Positions 34,788 to 44,021 of a stretch of 64,000 nucleotides of DNA are shown piece by piece; the stretch's first letter is position 1; every line of letters starts with the position of its first letter. This DNA is from Ornithinimicrobium pratense. Its GTDB lineage: Bacteria > Actinomycetota > Actinomycetes > Actinomycetales > Dermatophilaceae. Under the pieces are notes generated by a model that saw only the letters and a program-made list of their open reading frames with translations, did no database searches and was not told the DNA's origin. The stretch is taken from NCBI RefSeq assembly GCF_008843165.1, contig NZ_CP044427.1, positions 1,674,001 through 1,738,000 on the forward strand, in the 5' to 3' direction. A program made the position numbers and the translations under genes.

Positions 34788-35012
34788 CCCGGCTCCAGTC
34801 AGGCGACTGAATGTCGCCAGTCTCATCGCGGCTACGTGTTTCATTGACGTCAGGAGCGGGCCTGGCCAGGCTCGGTCTGAGGTGACCGGGGTTGCCGCTC
34901 TCAGTGCGGCTGCCCACGCTCTTGGTGTGAGGCTCACATTTGGCTTGCGCTGCCCCGGTCACCGCCAGGGCTGCGAGAGGCTCAAGAGGGGTATGCCCAG
35001 CCGTACGTAGCG

Positions 35013-36242
35013 GTGCCCTCCCAGCTCGACACCCACCTGTTGGCACGAGCAAGGGAGCAGAGCAACGGACATCGAGGTCGCACGGGTCGTGATCGGGATG
35101 ACCCGCACAAACGCAGCGTGACGATCGAGGTGATGACCGGCGATGAGTCGGTCGTCGGCGGGGGTCGGTTCAGCACCGACACTGACGGATACGCCCGGCT
35201 GCTGGCGTACGCCCGGGCGTGGCCGCAGCGGCAGTGGGCGGTCGAAGGCTGCGCGGGTATCGGCAAGCACGTCGCCGACCGGCTCGTCGCTGACGGTGAG
35301 GACGTGGTCGACGTGCCGGCGAAGATGTCGGCCCGGGTGCGGGTCTTTACCACCGGGCAGGGTCGCAAGACCGACGCCACCGACGCGCACTCCATCGCCC
35401 TGGTCGGGGTCCGCATGTCCGGGCTGCGCCCGGTCGTCGACGATGAGCAGCTGGAGCTGCTGCGGATGTGCGTGGACCGGCGTGCCTCGCTGGGCCGCGA
35501 ACACACCCGCAAGGTCTCCCAGCTGCACAAACTCCTGCTCGAGCTCATCCCTGGCGGGGCCAAGCGATCCCTGTCCGCGGCCCAGGCCAAGGAGCTGCTG
35601 CGCAAGGTCCGCCCGGCCACGGCTGCGGGCAAGGTGCGTAAGGCCCACGCCGCCGAGCTTGCGGCCGACCTGGCCACGATCTATGCCCGCAGCAAGGCCG
35701 CGGACAAGGAGCTGAAGGCGCTGGTCAAAGCGACAGGCACCGGTCTGCTCGATCGGCACGGCATCGGCCCCTCCGGCGCCGCTCGGCTGCTCGCCGAGGT
35801 TGCCGACGTCACCCGGTTCCCCGACCGCAACCACTTCGCGTCCTGGAACGGCAGCGCCCCGATCGATGCCTCCTCCGGGGACCACACCCGCCACCGCCTC
35901 TCCCGCAAGGGCAACCGGCAGATCAACCGGGTCCTGCACATCATGGCCGTCGTCCAGCTGCGCAACGCCACCGAGGGACGCGCCTACTACGACCGGAAGA
36001 AGGCCGCCGGGAAGACCTCGATGGAAGCGATGCGCTGCCTCAAACGAAGACTGTCCGACCTGGTGTACAAGGCACTCCTGGACGACCTCGCCGGACACGC
36101 GACGACGGGCCCGGGAGGGCACCTGGGTGACGACTCTGACTCCAGCGCGACCGGCTCACAACCCGCTACCGGCTCTTCGGACAAGCCACTTCCCGGACCC
36201 GCCATGAGTAAGCCTACGACCACCCTCCCAGCGGCCTGTTGA
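35013..36242 (+). pseudogene. IS110-family transposase, N-terminal frameshift
   Basis: From DPHKRSVTIEVMTGDE onward a complete IS110 transposase is readable: RuvC-like N-terminal DEDD domain (KTDATDAHSIAL) and the C-terminal transposase_20 domain (GIGPSGAARLLAEVADVTRF, SWNGSAPIDASSG, KGNRQINRVLHIMA). The family's N-terminus should read VVIGMDPHKRS; here VVIGM is in another frame and one missing G at about 35100 breaks it. The written frame starts at GTG 35013 with an unrelated leader and no ribosome site. Element ends are not clear. Confidence 0.75.
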
Positions 36243-36391
36243 CACAGAGGGGTGCCAGATGCGGATGCTCAACGGACGGCGACCAGCCGCATCGACCCGC
36301 GTAAGCACCGGCGTGTGGTCTCGTCAGGGCGGACACCCGCAAAGGGCTTACTGCCCCGGCTCAGGACCTGTCGTTGGCTGTACTGATCTGT

Positions 36392-36859
36392 TCAGCTGGT
36401 GGTCGGCTCCAGGTGTGGGCAGATCTGCTCGATGCTGAAGTCGACCCAGTTCTGTCCAGTCTCGACGTGGTCGAAGTCCTCGTGTGAGAACTCCTCCAGA
36501 TACTCCTCGTACCGGGTCTGTGCCTCCCGGTCGCTCCTGTCGTCCGCGTCCAGGCCTGTGCATAACTGCATGCCCAAAAACATCGGGCCGATGTTGTCGT
36601 CCTGTCCCTGGAAGGCCGGGAACTGCTCTCGCATCTGTCCGTCCAGTTCCATGAGTTGTTCGGGGTCCTCCCGTAACTCCTGGCGGATGTAGTTGCCATC
36701 GGGGTCCTGAGGGTCTGGAGCCCCATCGACCGTCGGAGCGACGACCGTGCCAGGCGTTTCAGTGTCGCCGTTGCCGGCCGTCTCTTGCCCCGTGCATCCT
36801 GCCAGCACCAAGGCCAGGGCTGTCATCGCGGTGGTCATGCGGTGGGACGTCAGCGGCAT
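36392..36859 (-). CDS. putative lipoprotein, function unknown
   Basis: 155 aa. Signal peptide MTTAMTALALVLAGC with the lipobox LVLAGC, then a Thr/Pro-rich linker and an acidic domain with two cysteines (GMQLCTGLDADD and FSIEQICPHLEP), a spacing reminiscent of DUF732-like secreted proteins. GAGGAG lies about 12 nt upstream of the ATG. Downstream of the IS110 element on the other strand; no partner evident. Confidence 0.65.
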   Translation of the reverse strand: MPLTSHRMTTAMTALALVLAGCTGQETAGNGDTETPGTVVAPTVDGAPDPQDPDGNYIRQELREDPEQLMELDGQMREQFPAFQGQDDNIGPMFLGMQLCTGLDADDRSDREAQTRYEEYLEEFSHEDFDHVETGQNWVDFSIEQICPHLEPTTS

Positions 36860-37216
36860 CGCTGCAATTCACTCCTCGTTCCAGGCCCGAAAACTCTTTC
36901 CGTCCTTCATCAACCCTGACAGACCCAGCGACAAGCGCAACTCAAGCACCCACCGGTACCCGACGAGTATTGCCCGCGCGCTGCGCGGCAGTTCCGGACG
37001 TTGCGGTGACACGGGTAGTTCTGCTCCGGAGGGCGAGGCAAACGAACGGGTAACGATCGGCGATGTGTTCGGTGCGGACTACGTCTCGGCATCGCCATCC
37101 GAGGCAAGGTTGCTGCGAAGGCGGTCGGGCAACCGCCCCAATGTCGGCCGGTGACGCAGCTATCTGGGCTGACATTCCACGTTTGCCAACGCTCGGAAGC
37201 CCTCGCATTGCGACGG
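36860..37216. other. 357-bp interval without a convincing gene
   Basis: Between the putative lipoprotein start and the end of ald. Short open frames exist on both strands, but none has a ribosome site with conserved-looking protein. It may hold the lipoprotein promoter; I see no RNA gene or clear repeat here. Confidence 0.5.
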
Positions 37217-38341
37217 TCAGGCAAGGGCTGCGTCCAACGCGACGGACTCGATGTTCAGGGCCTCGCCGACGGGTCTGATGGTCAACTGGCCGGCATGGGT
37301 GTTGAGCCCCTTAGCCAGGCTGGCATCGGCACTCATGGCCAGCTTCCAACCCTTGTCAGCCAGCGCCGCCGTGTATGGCAGTGTCGCGTTCGTGAGCGCG
37401 TAGGTGGAGGTGTTGGGCACCGCGCCCGGCATGTTGGCAACGCAGTAAAAGACTGAATCGTGGACCTCGTAGGTGGGGTCGGCGTGGGTCGTGGCCCGCG
37501 AGCCCGCGAAGCAGCCACCCTGATCGATGGCGATGTCCACGAGCACCGAGCGCGGCTTCATCCGCGACACGAGGTCGTTGCTGACCAGCTTCGGGGCGGC
37601 AGCGCCGGGGATGAGCACGGCGCCGATGACCATGTCTGCCTGCATCACCTGCTGCTCGATGGCAAGCTTCGACGAGGCCAGACCCTGGACGCGGTTGTTG
37701 TAGCGCCAGAACGACATGCGGAGCTTGTCGAGGTCGGTGTCCAGCAGCGTTACCTCGGCGCCCATGCCCAGTGCGATGTTGGCGGCATTCTGCCCGGATA
37801 CGCCGGCACCAATGATGACGACCTTGGCATTGGCGACGCCGCCCACGCCGCCGAGCAGGACCCCGCGACCGCCGTTGGCCTTCATCAGGGCGTGGGCGCC
37901 GACCTGGGGCGCCAAGCAGCCTGCGACTTCCGACATGGGGTAGAGCAGCGGCAGTCCGCCCGAAGGCAGTTGCACCGTCTCGTAGGCGATGGCCGTGACC
38001 TTACGCCGCAGGAGCTCCTCAGTCAGCGGCTTGTCCGCGGCGAGGTGTAGGTACGTGAAGAGGGTGAGCCCCTCCCGCATCCGCGGGTACTCCTCCGCGA
38101 CGGGTTCCTTGACCTTGAGCACGAGGTCGACGCCGCCGTCAGTGCCCCAGGCGTCCTCCGCGGTGCCCACGATCCTGGCACCAGCGCCCACGTACTCCTG
38201 ATCGGTAATCTCGGAGCCCGTTCCGGCGCCCTCCTCGATGACGACCTGGTGCCCGCGTTCGATGAGCTCGTGCACCCCGATGGGTGTGATGGCAACCCGG
38301 TACTCGTGGTTCTTGACCTCTTTGGGGACACCGACAATCAC
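37217..38341 (-). CDS. ald: alanine dehydrogenase
   Basis: 374 aa, the family length. It interconverts L-alanine with pyruvate, ammonia and NADH. Substrate residues are present in VDLVLKVKEP (K76/K78) and FTYLHLAADKP (H99); the Rossmann motif is VVIIGAGVSGQNAANIA. The C-terminal VLVDIAIDQGGC region is typical. It starts 14 bp after the stop of an aminotransferase remnant on the same strand, suggesting a former operon (transaminase making alanine, Ald recycling it). Confidence 0.95.
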   Translation of the reverse strand: MIVGVPKEVKNHEYRVAITPIGVHELIERGHQVVIEEGAGTGSEITDQEYVGAGARIVGTAEDAWGTDGGVDLVLKVKEPVAEEYPRMREGLTLFTYLHLAADKPLTEELLRRKVTAIAYETVQLPSGGLPLLYPMSEVAGCLAPQVGAHALMKANGGRGVLLGGVGGVANAKVVIIGAGVSGQNAANIALGMGAEVTLLDTDLDKLRMSFWRYNNRVQGLASSKLAIEQQVMQADMVIGAVLIPGAAAPKLVSNDLVSRMKPRSVLVDIAIDQGGCFAGSRATTHADPTYEVHDSVFYCVANMPGAVPNTSTYALTNATLPYTAALADKGWKLAMSADASLAKGLNTHAGQLTIRPVGEALNIESVALDAALA

Positions 38342-38354
38342 GGCTTTCGCCTTT

Positions 38355-38525
38355 CTACGTCTGCAGGAGGAGGGTGGGGGCTGTCAGGTAGTTGTTGACG
38401 TCGTTGATGACCGCGTCGACGCGGTTCAGGAGGTCTTCGATGACGGCCTGGCTGGCGACGAGCGGCGGCGAGAGCACCAGCAGTGTGCTCAGGTCTTCGG
38501 CGCTCATGAACGAGAGCTGCCCGAA
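38355..38525 (-). pseudogene. C-terminal remnant of a probable class III aminotransferase
   Basis: The readable end FGQLSFMSAEDLS, TLLVLSPPLVASQAVIEDLLNRVDAVINDV resembles the C-terminus of class III (omega-amino acid:pyruvate) aminotransferases, where a V-x-SPPL motif precedes a terminal helix. Everything upstream is lost near the left flank of the second IS110 element. Placed just before ald on the same strand. The identification rests on a short stretch. Confidence 0.4.
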
Positions 38526-38759
38526 TCTCGTTCGGGCGCACCGAGGAGGAGTCGGACATGCATCGACAGTACCGAAACGCGCGTGTTCGACTGCCTCAGA
38601 GTCGTCCGTGACTGCTACGGCGCATCGGGAGTAGGAAGACCTCCGAAGGACCCACAGGGACTGGCTCCCGGAACCGGAGGAACCGCCACGAGCACCACGC
38701 CCACCCTCCCCGGACGCGGCATAGGAAGGCGTTGTAGCGCTGGGGTCTGGACGTGAGGA

Positions 38760-38814
38760 ACGTCCTCCTGATGCGCTTGTCGGGCTTGGTATCCCATCGC
38801 CTTCAGGAGGACGT
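38760..38814 (+). promoter_or_regulatory. inverted repeat that masks the transposase ribosome site
   Basis: ACGTCCTCCTGA (38760-38771) and its exact complement TCAGGAGGACGT (38803-38814) form a 12-bp stem with a 31-nt loop. The right arm contains the AGGAGG ribosome site of the IS110 transposase (ATG 38819). A transcript entering from outside would fold and hide it, whereas one starting inside the loop would not. Confidence 0.7.
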
Positions 38815-38818
38815 CCCA

Positions 38819-40168
38819 ATGTCTAACCGTAGTGGTGTCTCGCGTGGTGACCGGAACAGGAACGCCCGGCTGGCCCGGCTGCGTGCAGCGGTCCCGGTAA
38901 GCAATGCAATCGTTGGCATCGACCTGGCCGAGCGCAAGCAGATGGTTGTGGTGTGCGACCACGACTCCCGGGTCCTGGCCCGGCGCACCTTTCGGTGCAA
39001 GGCCTGGGACCTGGGGGCGGCGTTGGACTGGGCCGCCGGCCACGCTGCCCGGCGCGGCTTCAGTGGGGTGACTGTGTCGTGCGAGCCGACCGGGCACCGG
39101 TGGCGGATCCTGGGCCAGCTCGCCACCGACCGGGGCATGGGCTTTGTGTGCGTGCAGCCGACGATCTCTTCGTGGGCGCGCAAGTCTGAGGATCTGACGT
39201 TCGACAAGACCGACGACAAGGACGCCGTCCTGATCGCCCGGCTGGTCGGACAGCTGCGCTGCTACCTTCCCGAGCCGGTCGATGAGACCTGGGGCCGGTT
39301 GCGTCACCTGGGCACCCGCCGCGCCCAGCTGCTCGAGGAGCACGTCGCGTGCGTGCAGCAGCTGCGTGACCTGCTCGAGTGCGTCTGGCCCGCGGTCCTG
39401 ACCGCGGCCGCGCAACCGTTCAAGTCCACCACCTGGGTCGCCGCACTGACCGTCATCCTGCGCCGCGACGGCGGCGACCTGGACCGGACCCGTCGCCTGG
39501 GCGCGGCCCGGTTCGAGCGTCTTGTCCGGACCGAGATGGTTCGTCGTGGGAAGGTGCGCCCGTGCCTGCGGATCGTGCGGAAGGTGTACGCCGCCCTGGC
39601 CGACCGTGCCGGTGTCCTGGACCACCGGGCCGGGGCGCTGGAACGCGCGGAGTGGGTGCTGAGTGACTGGGACACGGCCCGGGCCCAGCAGGTCGACGTG
39701 GAGATTCGCATGGTCACCGTCCTGGACCAGCTAGACCTGACCGGCCTGGTCACCACCATCCCCGGCCTGTCCGCGGTCGGCGCCGCGGCGATCCTGGCCG
39801 AGACCGGGGACCTGTCCAGGTTCACCTCCGCCCGGGCCGTGGTCAAGCACGCCGGCCTGGCCCCGCGGGAGCGGATGTCGGGGACGTTCACCGGCAAGGC
39901 GAGGCTGACCGGCGCCGGACGACCTGGCCTGCGGACCGCGGCGTGGCGGGCGGTGTGGGGGTGCCTGCAGACGAACAAGGTCTACGCCGCCCGGTACCGG
40001 CACCTGACCACCCGGGAGACGAACAAGCTGAAGGCGACGCAGGCGCAGACCATCATCGCCGCGGCGATCCTGCGCCAGCTGCACGCCGTCGTCGTCCACC
40101 GCCAGGCCTGGGACCCCGCCCTGGCCGCCGGCACCACCAAGACCCAGGGGCCGCTCGTGGCGGCCTGA
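38819..40168 (+). CDS. IS110-family transposase (second, distinct element)
   Basis: 449 aa from ATG 38819, 8 nt after AGGAGG; a longer frame from 38753 would start inside the hairpin. N-terminal RuvC-like domain (VGIDLAERKQMVVVCDHD, TFDKTDDKDAVLIARL) and C-terminal transposase_20 domain (TTIPGLSAVGAAAILAETGDLSRF, KHAGLAPRERMSGTF, RPGLRTAAWRAVW). It differs clearly from the IS110 element at 35-36 kb. Frame intact, so it may be active. Confidence 0.92.
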   Translation: MSNRSGVSRGDRNRNARLARLRAAVPVSNAIVGIDLAERKQMVVVCDHDSRVLARRTFRCKAWDLGAALDWAAGHAARRGFSGVTVSCEPTGHRWRILGQLATDRGMGFVCVQPTISSWARKSEDLTFDKTDDKDAVLIARLVGQLRCYLPEPVDETWGRLRHLGTRRAQLLEEHVACVQQLRDLLECVWPAVLTAAAQPFKSTTWVAALTVILRRDGGDLDRTRRLGAARFERLVRTEMVRRGKVRPCLRIVRKVYAALADRAGVLDHRAGALERAEWVLSDWDTARAQQVDVEIRMVTVLDQLDLTGLVTTIPGLSAVGAAAILAETGDLSRFTSARAVVKHAGLAPRERMSGTFTGKARLTGAGRPGLRTAAWRAVWGCLQTNKVYAARYRHLTTRETNKLKATQAQTIIAAAILRQLHAVVVHRQAWDPALAAGTTKTQGPLVAA

Positions 40169-40453
40169 CCCCCAACACGTCGAGCGAGGCGTTCGCGCGT
40201 CACCAGCAGGGCCGGGGCGAGCCTTCCGCGGCATTGAGAACCCTCACCGGTATCTCGTCTGTCATCAAGGGCCGCCCCGGCCCGTCGTCACCGAACCCGA
40301 TCACACGCTGTCGAGCCACAAGCTCCATTACCGCTATGCAGGGACGACGATGGGCCAACGGCACCCGGACCCACTTGACGTAGAACGCCTCACGCTGATG
40401 TCAGGACGGTGTAGCCGAGCGTGCCCAGGCGGTGGCGGCCACCAGTTCGCAGA

Positions 40454-40810
40454 TTACCGTCCCAGCGACTTGATGATGTCCTCCTTCCGCATCAGGGGGA
40501 TGCAAGCAGCGAAGAGCAGCAGAACTGCGATCGCTTTCGCCCACAGGGGCACGGCGACTCCTGGGGCTATGAACCAGCACAGCAGCAGTACGCCCAGGAG
40601 CGCAGGCGTGATAGTCAGGTTCGCTCTGCGCCGGATGTCGCGGTTGACCTTCATAACCTCATCGTCCGAGACGGAACGACGGCGTACGGCCGAGGTACCG
40701 CCATACGCCTGGTGCGCCGTTCCCCGGCTGGCGTAAGTATGGACGAGCAGACCTCCCAAAGAGAGGAGGATCAGCATGATCAGGAGGGCCCACGTGCTCC
40801 AGTTCTGCAC
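40454..40810 (-). CDS. small membrane protein, function unknown
   Basis: 118 aa, GTG start with GAGGGAG 6 nt upstream. An N-terminal helix (WALLIMLILLSLGGLLVHTYA), a basic cytoplasmic loop, then two more hydrophobic segments (ALLGVLLLCWFIAPGVAVPLWAKAIAVLLLFAACIP in pieces). No family recognised. Confidence 0.6.
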   Translation of the reverse strand: MQNWSTWALLIMLILLSLGGLLVHTYASRGTAHQAYGGTSAVRRRSVSDDEVMKVNRDIRRRANLTITPALLGVLLLCWFIAPGVAVPLWAKAIAVLLLFAACIPLMRKEDIIKSLGR

Positions 40811-41503
40811 CGATGACTCCCTCTGGTCTGCTTCCCACAGCGTACAGGAGCCCTATCCGGTGCACGATGCCAAACGAGACTTGGCCCAGGCGTAAGCACA
40901 TGAAACACGCTGCCCTGGCAGCATGACAGGGCACTTGCCAACGGCGCTGCCACCTTTCGCGCCCATTCGCTGCGAGCTCAGCGCCCGTTCGTCCCCTCAA
41001 CGGGACCTTCGAATTCATGCCACGAGGTGTGGAGTACTTGCGACTCATAGGCCACGAGGGCTCCGCATCGCTTGCATACGGGCATGGATCCGGCCCTCTG
41101 ATTCTCGCGGAAACCGCTTAGCAATTCCGGACTAGTCAACCCTAAGAATTTGCGCACTGGGCTCACCGTCCAATCTTACGCACGACCCCGACCACCCCTG
41201 CCCCCGTGAGAGCCCGGACACCCAATCGGCGTGCTTGGCCGTTCGGAAGGGACCGAAGCCCAACGACCGCTCATCGGCGGATCCGGTCTGTCACGAACCT
41301 CGCGCAGGCACGGGTGGGGGCCCCGGTCGGGGGGAGGGTGTCTCACGGCCAGGCATGGCGACCAGATCGAATACCAGTGGGCACTTGACATAATGTCGCT
41401 TATCGGCGTTCGCTGACCGCGGAGGTCGGGGCGCCATGCTTGGCGCAGAGCACCGGGCGCAGAGCACCGGGCTGAGAACTCCCATACAGCAGCTGCCGGT
41501 CAG
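40811..41503. other. 693-bp interval with little coding evidence
   Basis: Mostly lower-GC sequence to the right of the second IS110 element, probably the edge of the accessory region. One 62-residue frame (40978-41166, minus strand) contains CKRCGALVAYESQVLHTSWHEFEG, a zinc-ribbon-like pattern seen in actinophage or mobile-element small proteins; it is listed separately. No tRNA or att site seen. Confidence 0.5.
40978..41166 (-). CDS. possible small zinc-ribbon protein
   Basis: 62 residues. CKRCGALV followed by HTSWHEF gives two cysteines and two histidines that could bind one zinc. Similar short proteins occur in phages and conjugative elements. No clear ribosome site; may be a remnant. Confidence 0.35.
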   Translation of the reverse strand: MSPVRKFLGLTSPELLSGFRENQRAGSMPVCKRCGALVAYESQVLHTSWHEFEGPVEGTNGR

Positions 41504-41959
41504 CTACGACAACGCCGCAGCGACCGTGTCCGCGTGACGCGCGATGGCCTCGGTGTCGGCCGGCCGGCCCGGCTCGAAGAGCAGTTCGAGCCGGTCCCTG
41601 CTCCGGTCTCGATAGCGCGGGATCACGTGCAGGTGGAAGTGAAAGACCGTCTGCCAGGCGGCTTCACCGCTGCAGTGGAACAGGTTGATGCCCTCGGCAC
41701 CGAGCTCGGAGACCAAGGCCTTGGCGATCCGCTGGGCAGTCAGCGTGGTGGCCGTGAGGTCGTCGGCGGAAATCTCAAAAAGGTCGGCGACGTGCCGCTT
41801 CGGGACCACCAGCAGGTGCCCGTCCGAGCCGGGGTCAACGTCCATGAACGCGAACGTGGCGTCGTCCTCGGCCACCTTCGCGCACGCCACCGTCCCAGCG
41901 ACGATCCTGCAGAAGACGCAGCCGTCCGCCGAGACCACCTGATCGTTCACACCGGCCAT
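41504..41959 (-). CDS. HIT-family protein
   Basis: 151 aa from ATG 41959 (MAGVNDQVVSADGCVFCRIVAG). The triad motif is VFHFHLHVIPRYRDR, and GHLLVVPKRHVADLF is the nucleotide-site strand. The N-terminal CVFCRI pair is typical of zinc-binding HIT (Hint-like) members. It is distinct from the HIT gene at 16.2-16.6 kb. The longer frame upstream is rejected because it overlaps the promoter of the divergent esterase. Confidence 0.9.
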   Translation of the reverse strand: MAGVNDQVVSADGCVFCRIVAGTVACAKVAEDDATFAFMDVDPGSDGHLLVVPKRHVADLFEISADDLTATTLTAQRIAKALVSELGAEGINLFHCSGEAAWQTVFHFHLHVIPRYRDRSRDRLELLFEPGRPADTEAIARHADTVAAALS

Positions 41960-42080
41960 GCTAGGCCGGGTGGCCACCGTGGCCCTGGCGCACCACCCGG
42001 GTGCAGGGCGCCCGGACGGGTAGTGGGCGCCCGGCCCGGGCAGCCCAGCGAACCGCTTCACCTTGTGCAAGCCTGGGCCA

Positions 42081-42971
42081 GTGGACCTGCGCGACCTGAC
42101 CCCTCCCGTCAAGGACGGACCGTTTCCCCCGGCGGCCTACCTGCCGCCCATCACCCGCGCCCGGGTGCGCGGCGCGATGTCGCTGTCCGGCCTGACCTAC
42201 GGCGTGGTGCGTGGCTTCCGTCCTCTTGTGCTGGACCTGCACATCCCCGAAGGGGCCGAGGCCCCGGTGCCCGTGGTGGTGTGGATCCACGGCGGTGGCT
42301 GGATGGAGGGCGACCGCCGGCAGGTGCCGCTGCAGTGGGGTCAGCAGGTCGTCTTCGACACCGTCGTGGCTGCCGGCATGGCTGTGGCCACCGTCGACTA
42401 CCGGCTGCTCGGTGAGGCGCCCTTCCCCGCCTGCGTGCACGACTGCGTCGCCGCCGTGCGCTACCTGCGCCACTTCGCCGATGACCTGGGCCTCGACCCC
42501 GACCGGATCGGCCTGTGGGGTGAGTCCGCCGGTGCCCACTTGGCCTCGATGGTCGCCTTCCTCGGCAGCCGCGGCGAGGCCGACCCCCGGCTGCTCGGCT
42601 CGGTCGGGGTCGCCGACGGTCGGGTCGACAGCCAAGCCGTCGTGCTCTTCTACGGTGCCGAGAGCCTGGAGGCCCTGGTCGGAGACCATGACTTCGGGCC
42701 GGCCCCGTTCGGCGACAACCCGGCCATGGTGCGCGCGATGGCGCCGATCGAGCATGTGCACGACGGCATACCCCCGGTCCTGCTCATGCACGGCGACCGC
42801 GACGGCATCGTCGACGCCGAACATAGCCGGAGGCTGCACGCGGCGCTGCGCGACGCCGGCGTGGACAGCACCATGGAGATCACGCCGGGCGCCGACCACT
42901 GCTTCCTCGGCACCCCGATCCAACCGCACCTGGACCGCGCGGTGGACTTCCTGGCCGGGCACCTGCTTTGA
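42081..42971 (+). CDS. alpha/beta hydrolase, hormone-sensitive-lipase-like esterase
   Basis: 296 aa from GTG 42081 (VDLRDLTPPV). Oxyanion motif WIHGGGWMEGD, nucleophile LWGESAGAHLAS, aspartate MHGDRDGIVDAEHS and histidine TPGADHCFLG. This is the HSL/carboxylesterase family, hydrolysing short-chain esters. Followed closely by an aldo-keto reductase gene on the same strand. Confidence 0.88.
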   Translation: MDLRDLTPPVKDGPFPPAAYLPPITRARVRGAMSLSGLTYGVVRGFRPLVLDLHIPEGAEAPVPVVVWIHGGGWMEGDRRQVPLQWGQQVVFDTVVAAGMAVATVDYRLLGEAPFPACVHDCVAAVRYLRHFADDLGLDPDRIGLWGESAGAHLASMVAFLGSRGEADPRLLGSVGVADGRVDSQAVVLFYGAESLEALVGDHDFGPAPFGDNPAMVRAMAPIEHVHDGIPPVLLMHGDRDGIVDAEHSRRLHAALRDAGVDSTMEITPGADHCFLGTPIQPHLDRAVDFLAGHLL

Positions 42972-43008
42972 CCTGACGCCGTCGGGCCCGGGACATATCG
43001 TCGGGAGC

Positions 43009-43833
43009 ATGCACACCCTCCGCGACGGCACCCCGCTCCCCCAGGTCGGCTTCGGCACCTATCCCCTGCGTGGTGAGGAAGGCATCGAGGCGATCGTGTC
43101 GGCCCTGCACCTGGGCTACCGCTACCTGGACACGGCCACCAACTACGAGAACGAGCACGAGGTCGGCGAGGCGCTGCGCCGCAGCGGCCTGGACCGCTCT
43201 GAGGTGCTGCTCGCCAGCAAAATTCCCGGCCGCGCGCACGAACGGGACAAGGCGATCGCGTGCGTCGAGCAGTCGCTGGAGTCGCTCGGCGTGGAGCAAC
43301 TCGACGTCATCCTTGTGCACTGGCCCAACCCGCGCCGGCTTCGCTACGTCGAGGCGGTGGAAGCCCTGCTCGAATGCCGCGAGCGCGGCCTGGTGCGGCA
43401 CGTGGGCACCAGCAACTACACCGAGGGTCATCTGCGTGAGGTGAGGGCCGCGACCGGAGAGGCGCCCGTGCTCAATCAGATCGAGTGCCACCCGCTCTTC
43501 CCGCAGGAGCACCTGGTCCAGGTGCACCAGGAGCTCGGCGTCCTCACCCAGGCGTGGAGTCCCCTGGGCAAGGGGCAGGCTCAGTATGACGCTCCCCCCG
43601 TTGCCCAAGCGGCCTCACGGCACGGTGTCACGCCCGCCCAGGTGATCCTGCGATGGCACCTGGAGCGCGGTGTGATGCCGCTGCCGAAGTCGGCCGCCCC
43701 GGAACGTCAGCGGACCAACCTGGACCTGGACGGGTTCAGCCTGACCGGCGAGGAGATCGCCGCGATCAGCGCCCTGGCCCGCCCCGACGGGCGGCTGTGG
43801 GGTGGCGACCCGGACACCCACGAGGAGATGTGA
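43009..43833 (+). CDS. aldo/keto reductase
   Basis: 274 aa. NADPH-dependent reductase of aldehydes or ketones. Catalytic tetrad D41, Y46 (GYRYLDTATNYENE), K71 (LASKIPG) and H104 (LVHWPNP) is complete. GTSNYTEGHL and LPKSAAPERQRTNLD form the cofactor site. Resembles 2,5-diketo-gluconate reductases. GGGAG lies before the ATG. Confidence 0.92.
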   Translation: MHTLRDGTPLPQVGFGTYPLRGEEGIEAIVSALHLGYRYLDTATNYENEHEVGEALRRSGLDRSEVLLASKIPGRAHERDKAIACVEQSLESLGVEQLDVILVHWPNPRRLRYVEAVEALLECRERGLVRHVGTSNYTEGHLREVRAATGEAPVLNQIECHPLFPQEHLVQVHQELGVLTQAWSPLGKGQAQYDAPPVAQAASRHGVTPAQVILRWHLERGVMPLPKSAAPERQRTNLDLDGFSLTGEEIAAISALARPDGRLWGGDPDTHEEM

Positions 43834-44021
43834 GCCGTAGCCGTCTCAGGGCGCGCACCAGATGCCCGGACATCGAGCCGGCGGGCGCGTCGCGGGCGTG
43901 AGCTCAACCTCGCGACCCGCTACGGGAACCGGCTGTCCACACGGGTTAGCGCACTACCGGGTTGTCCACAGATTGGCGCCGGCCATTCCCCGGGCCCACC
44001 CGGCGAGTCCAAGGTCGGAAG

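Noticed and set aside
38338..38559. Minus-strand frame starting MSDSSSVRPNEIRAA
   Set aside because: It has a plausible start but turns into Arg/Pro-rich out-of-frame sequence through the aminotransferase remnant; no family match.
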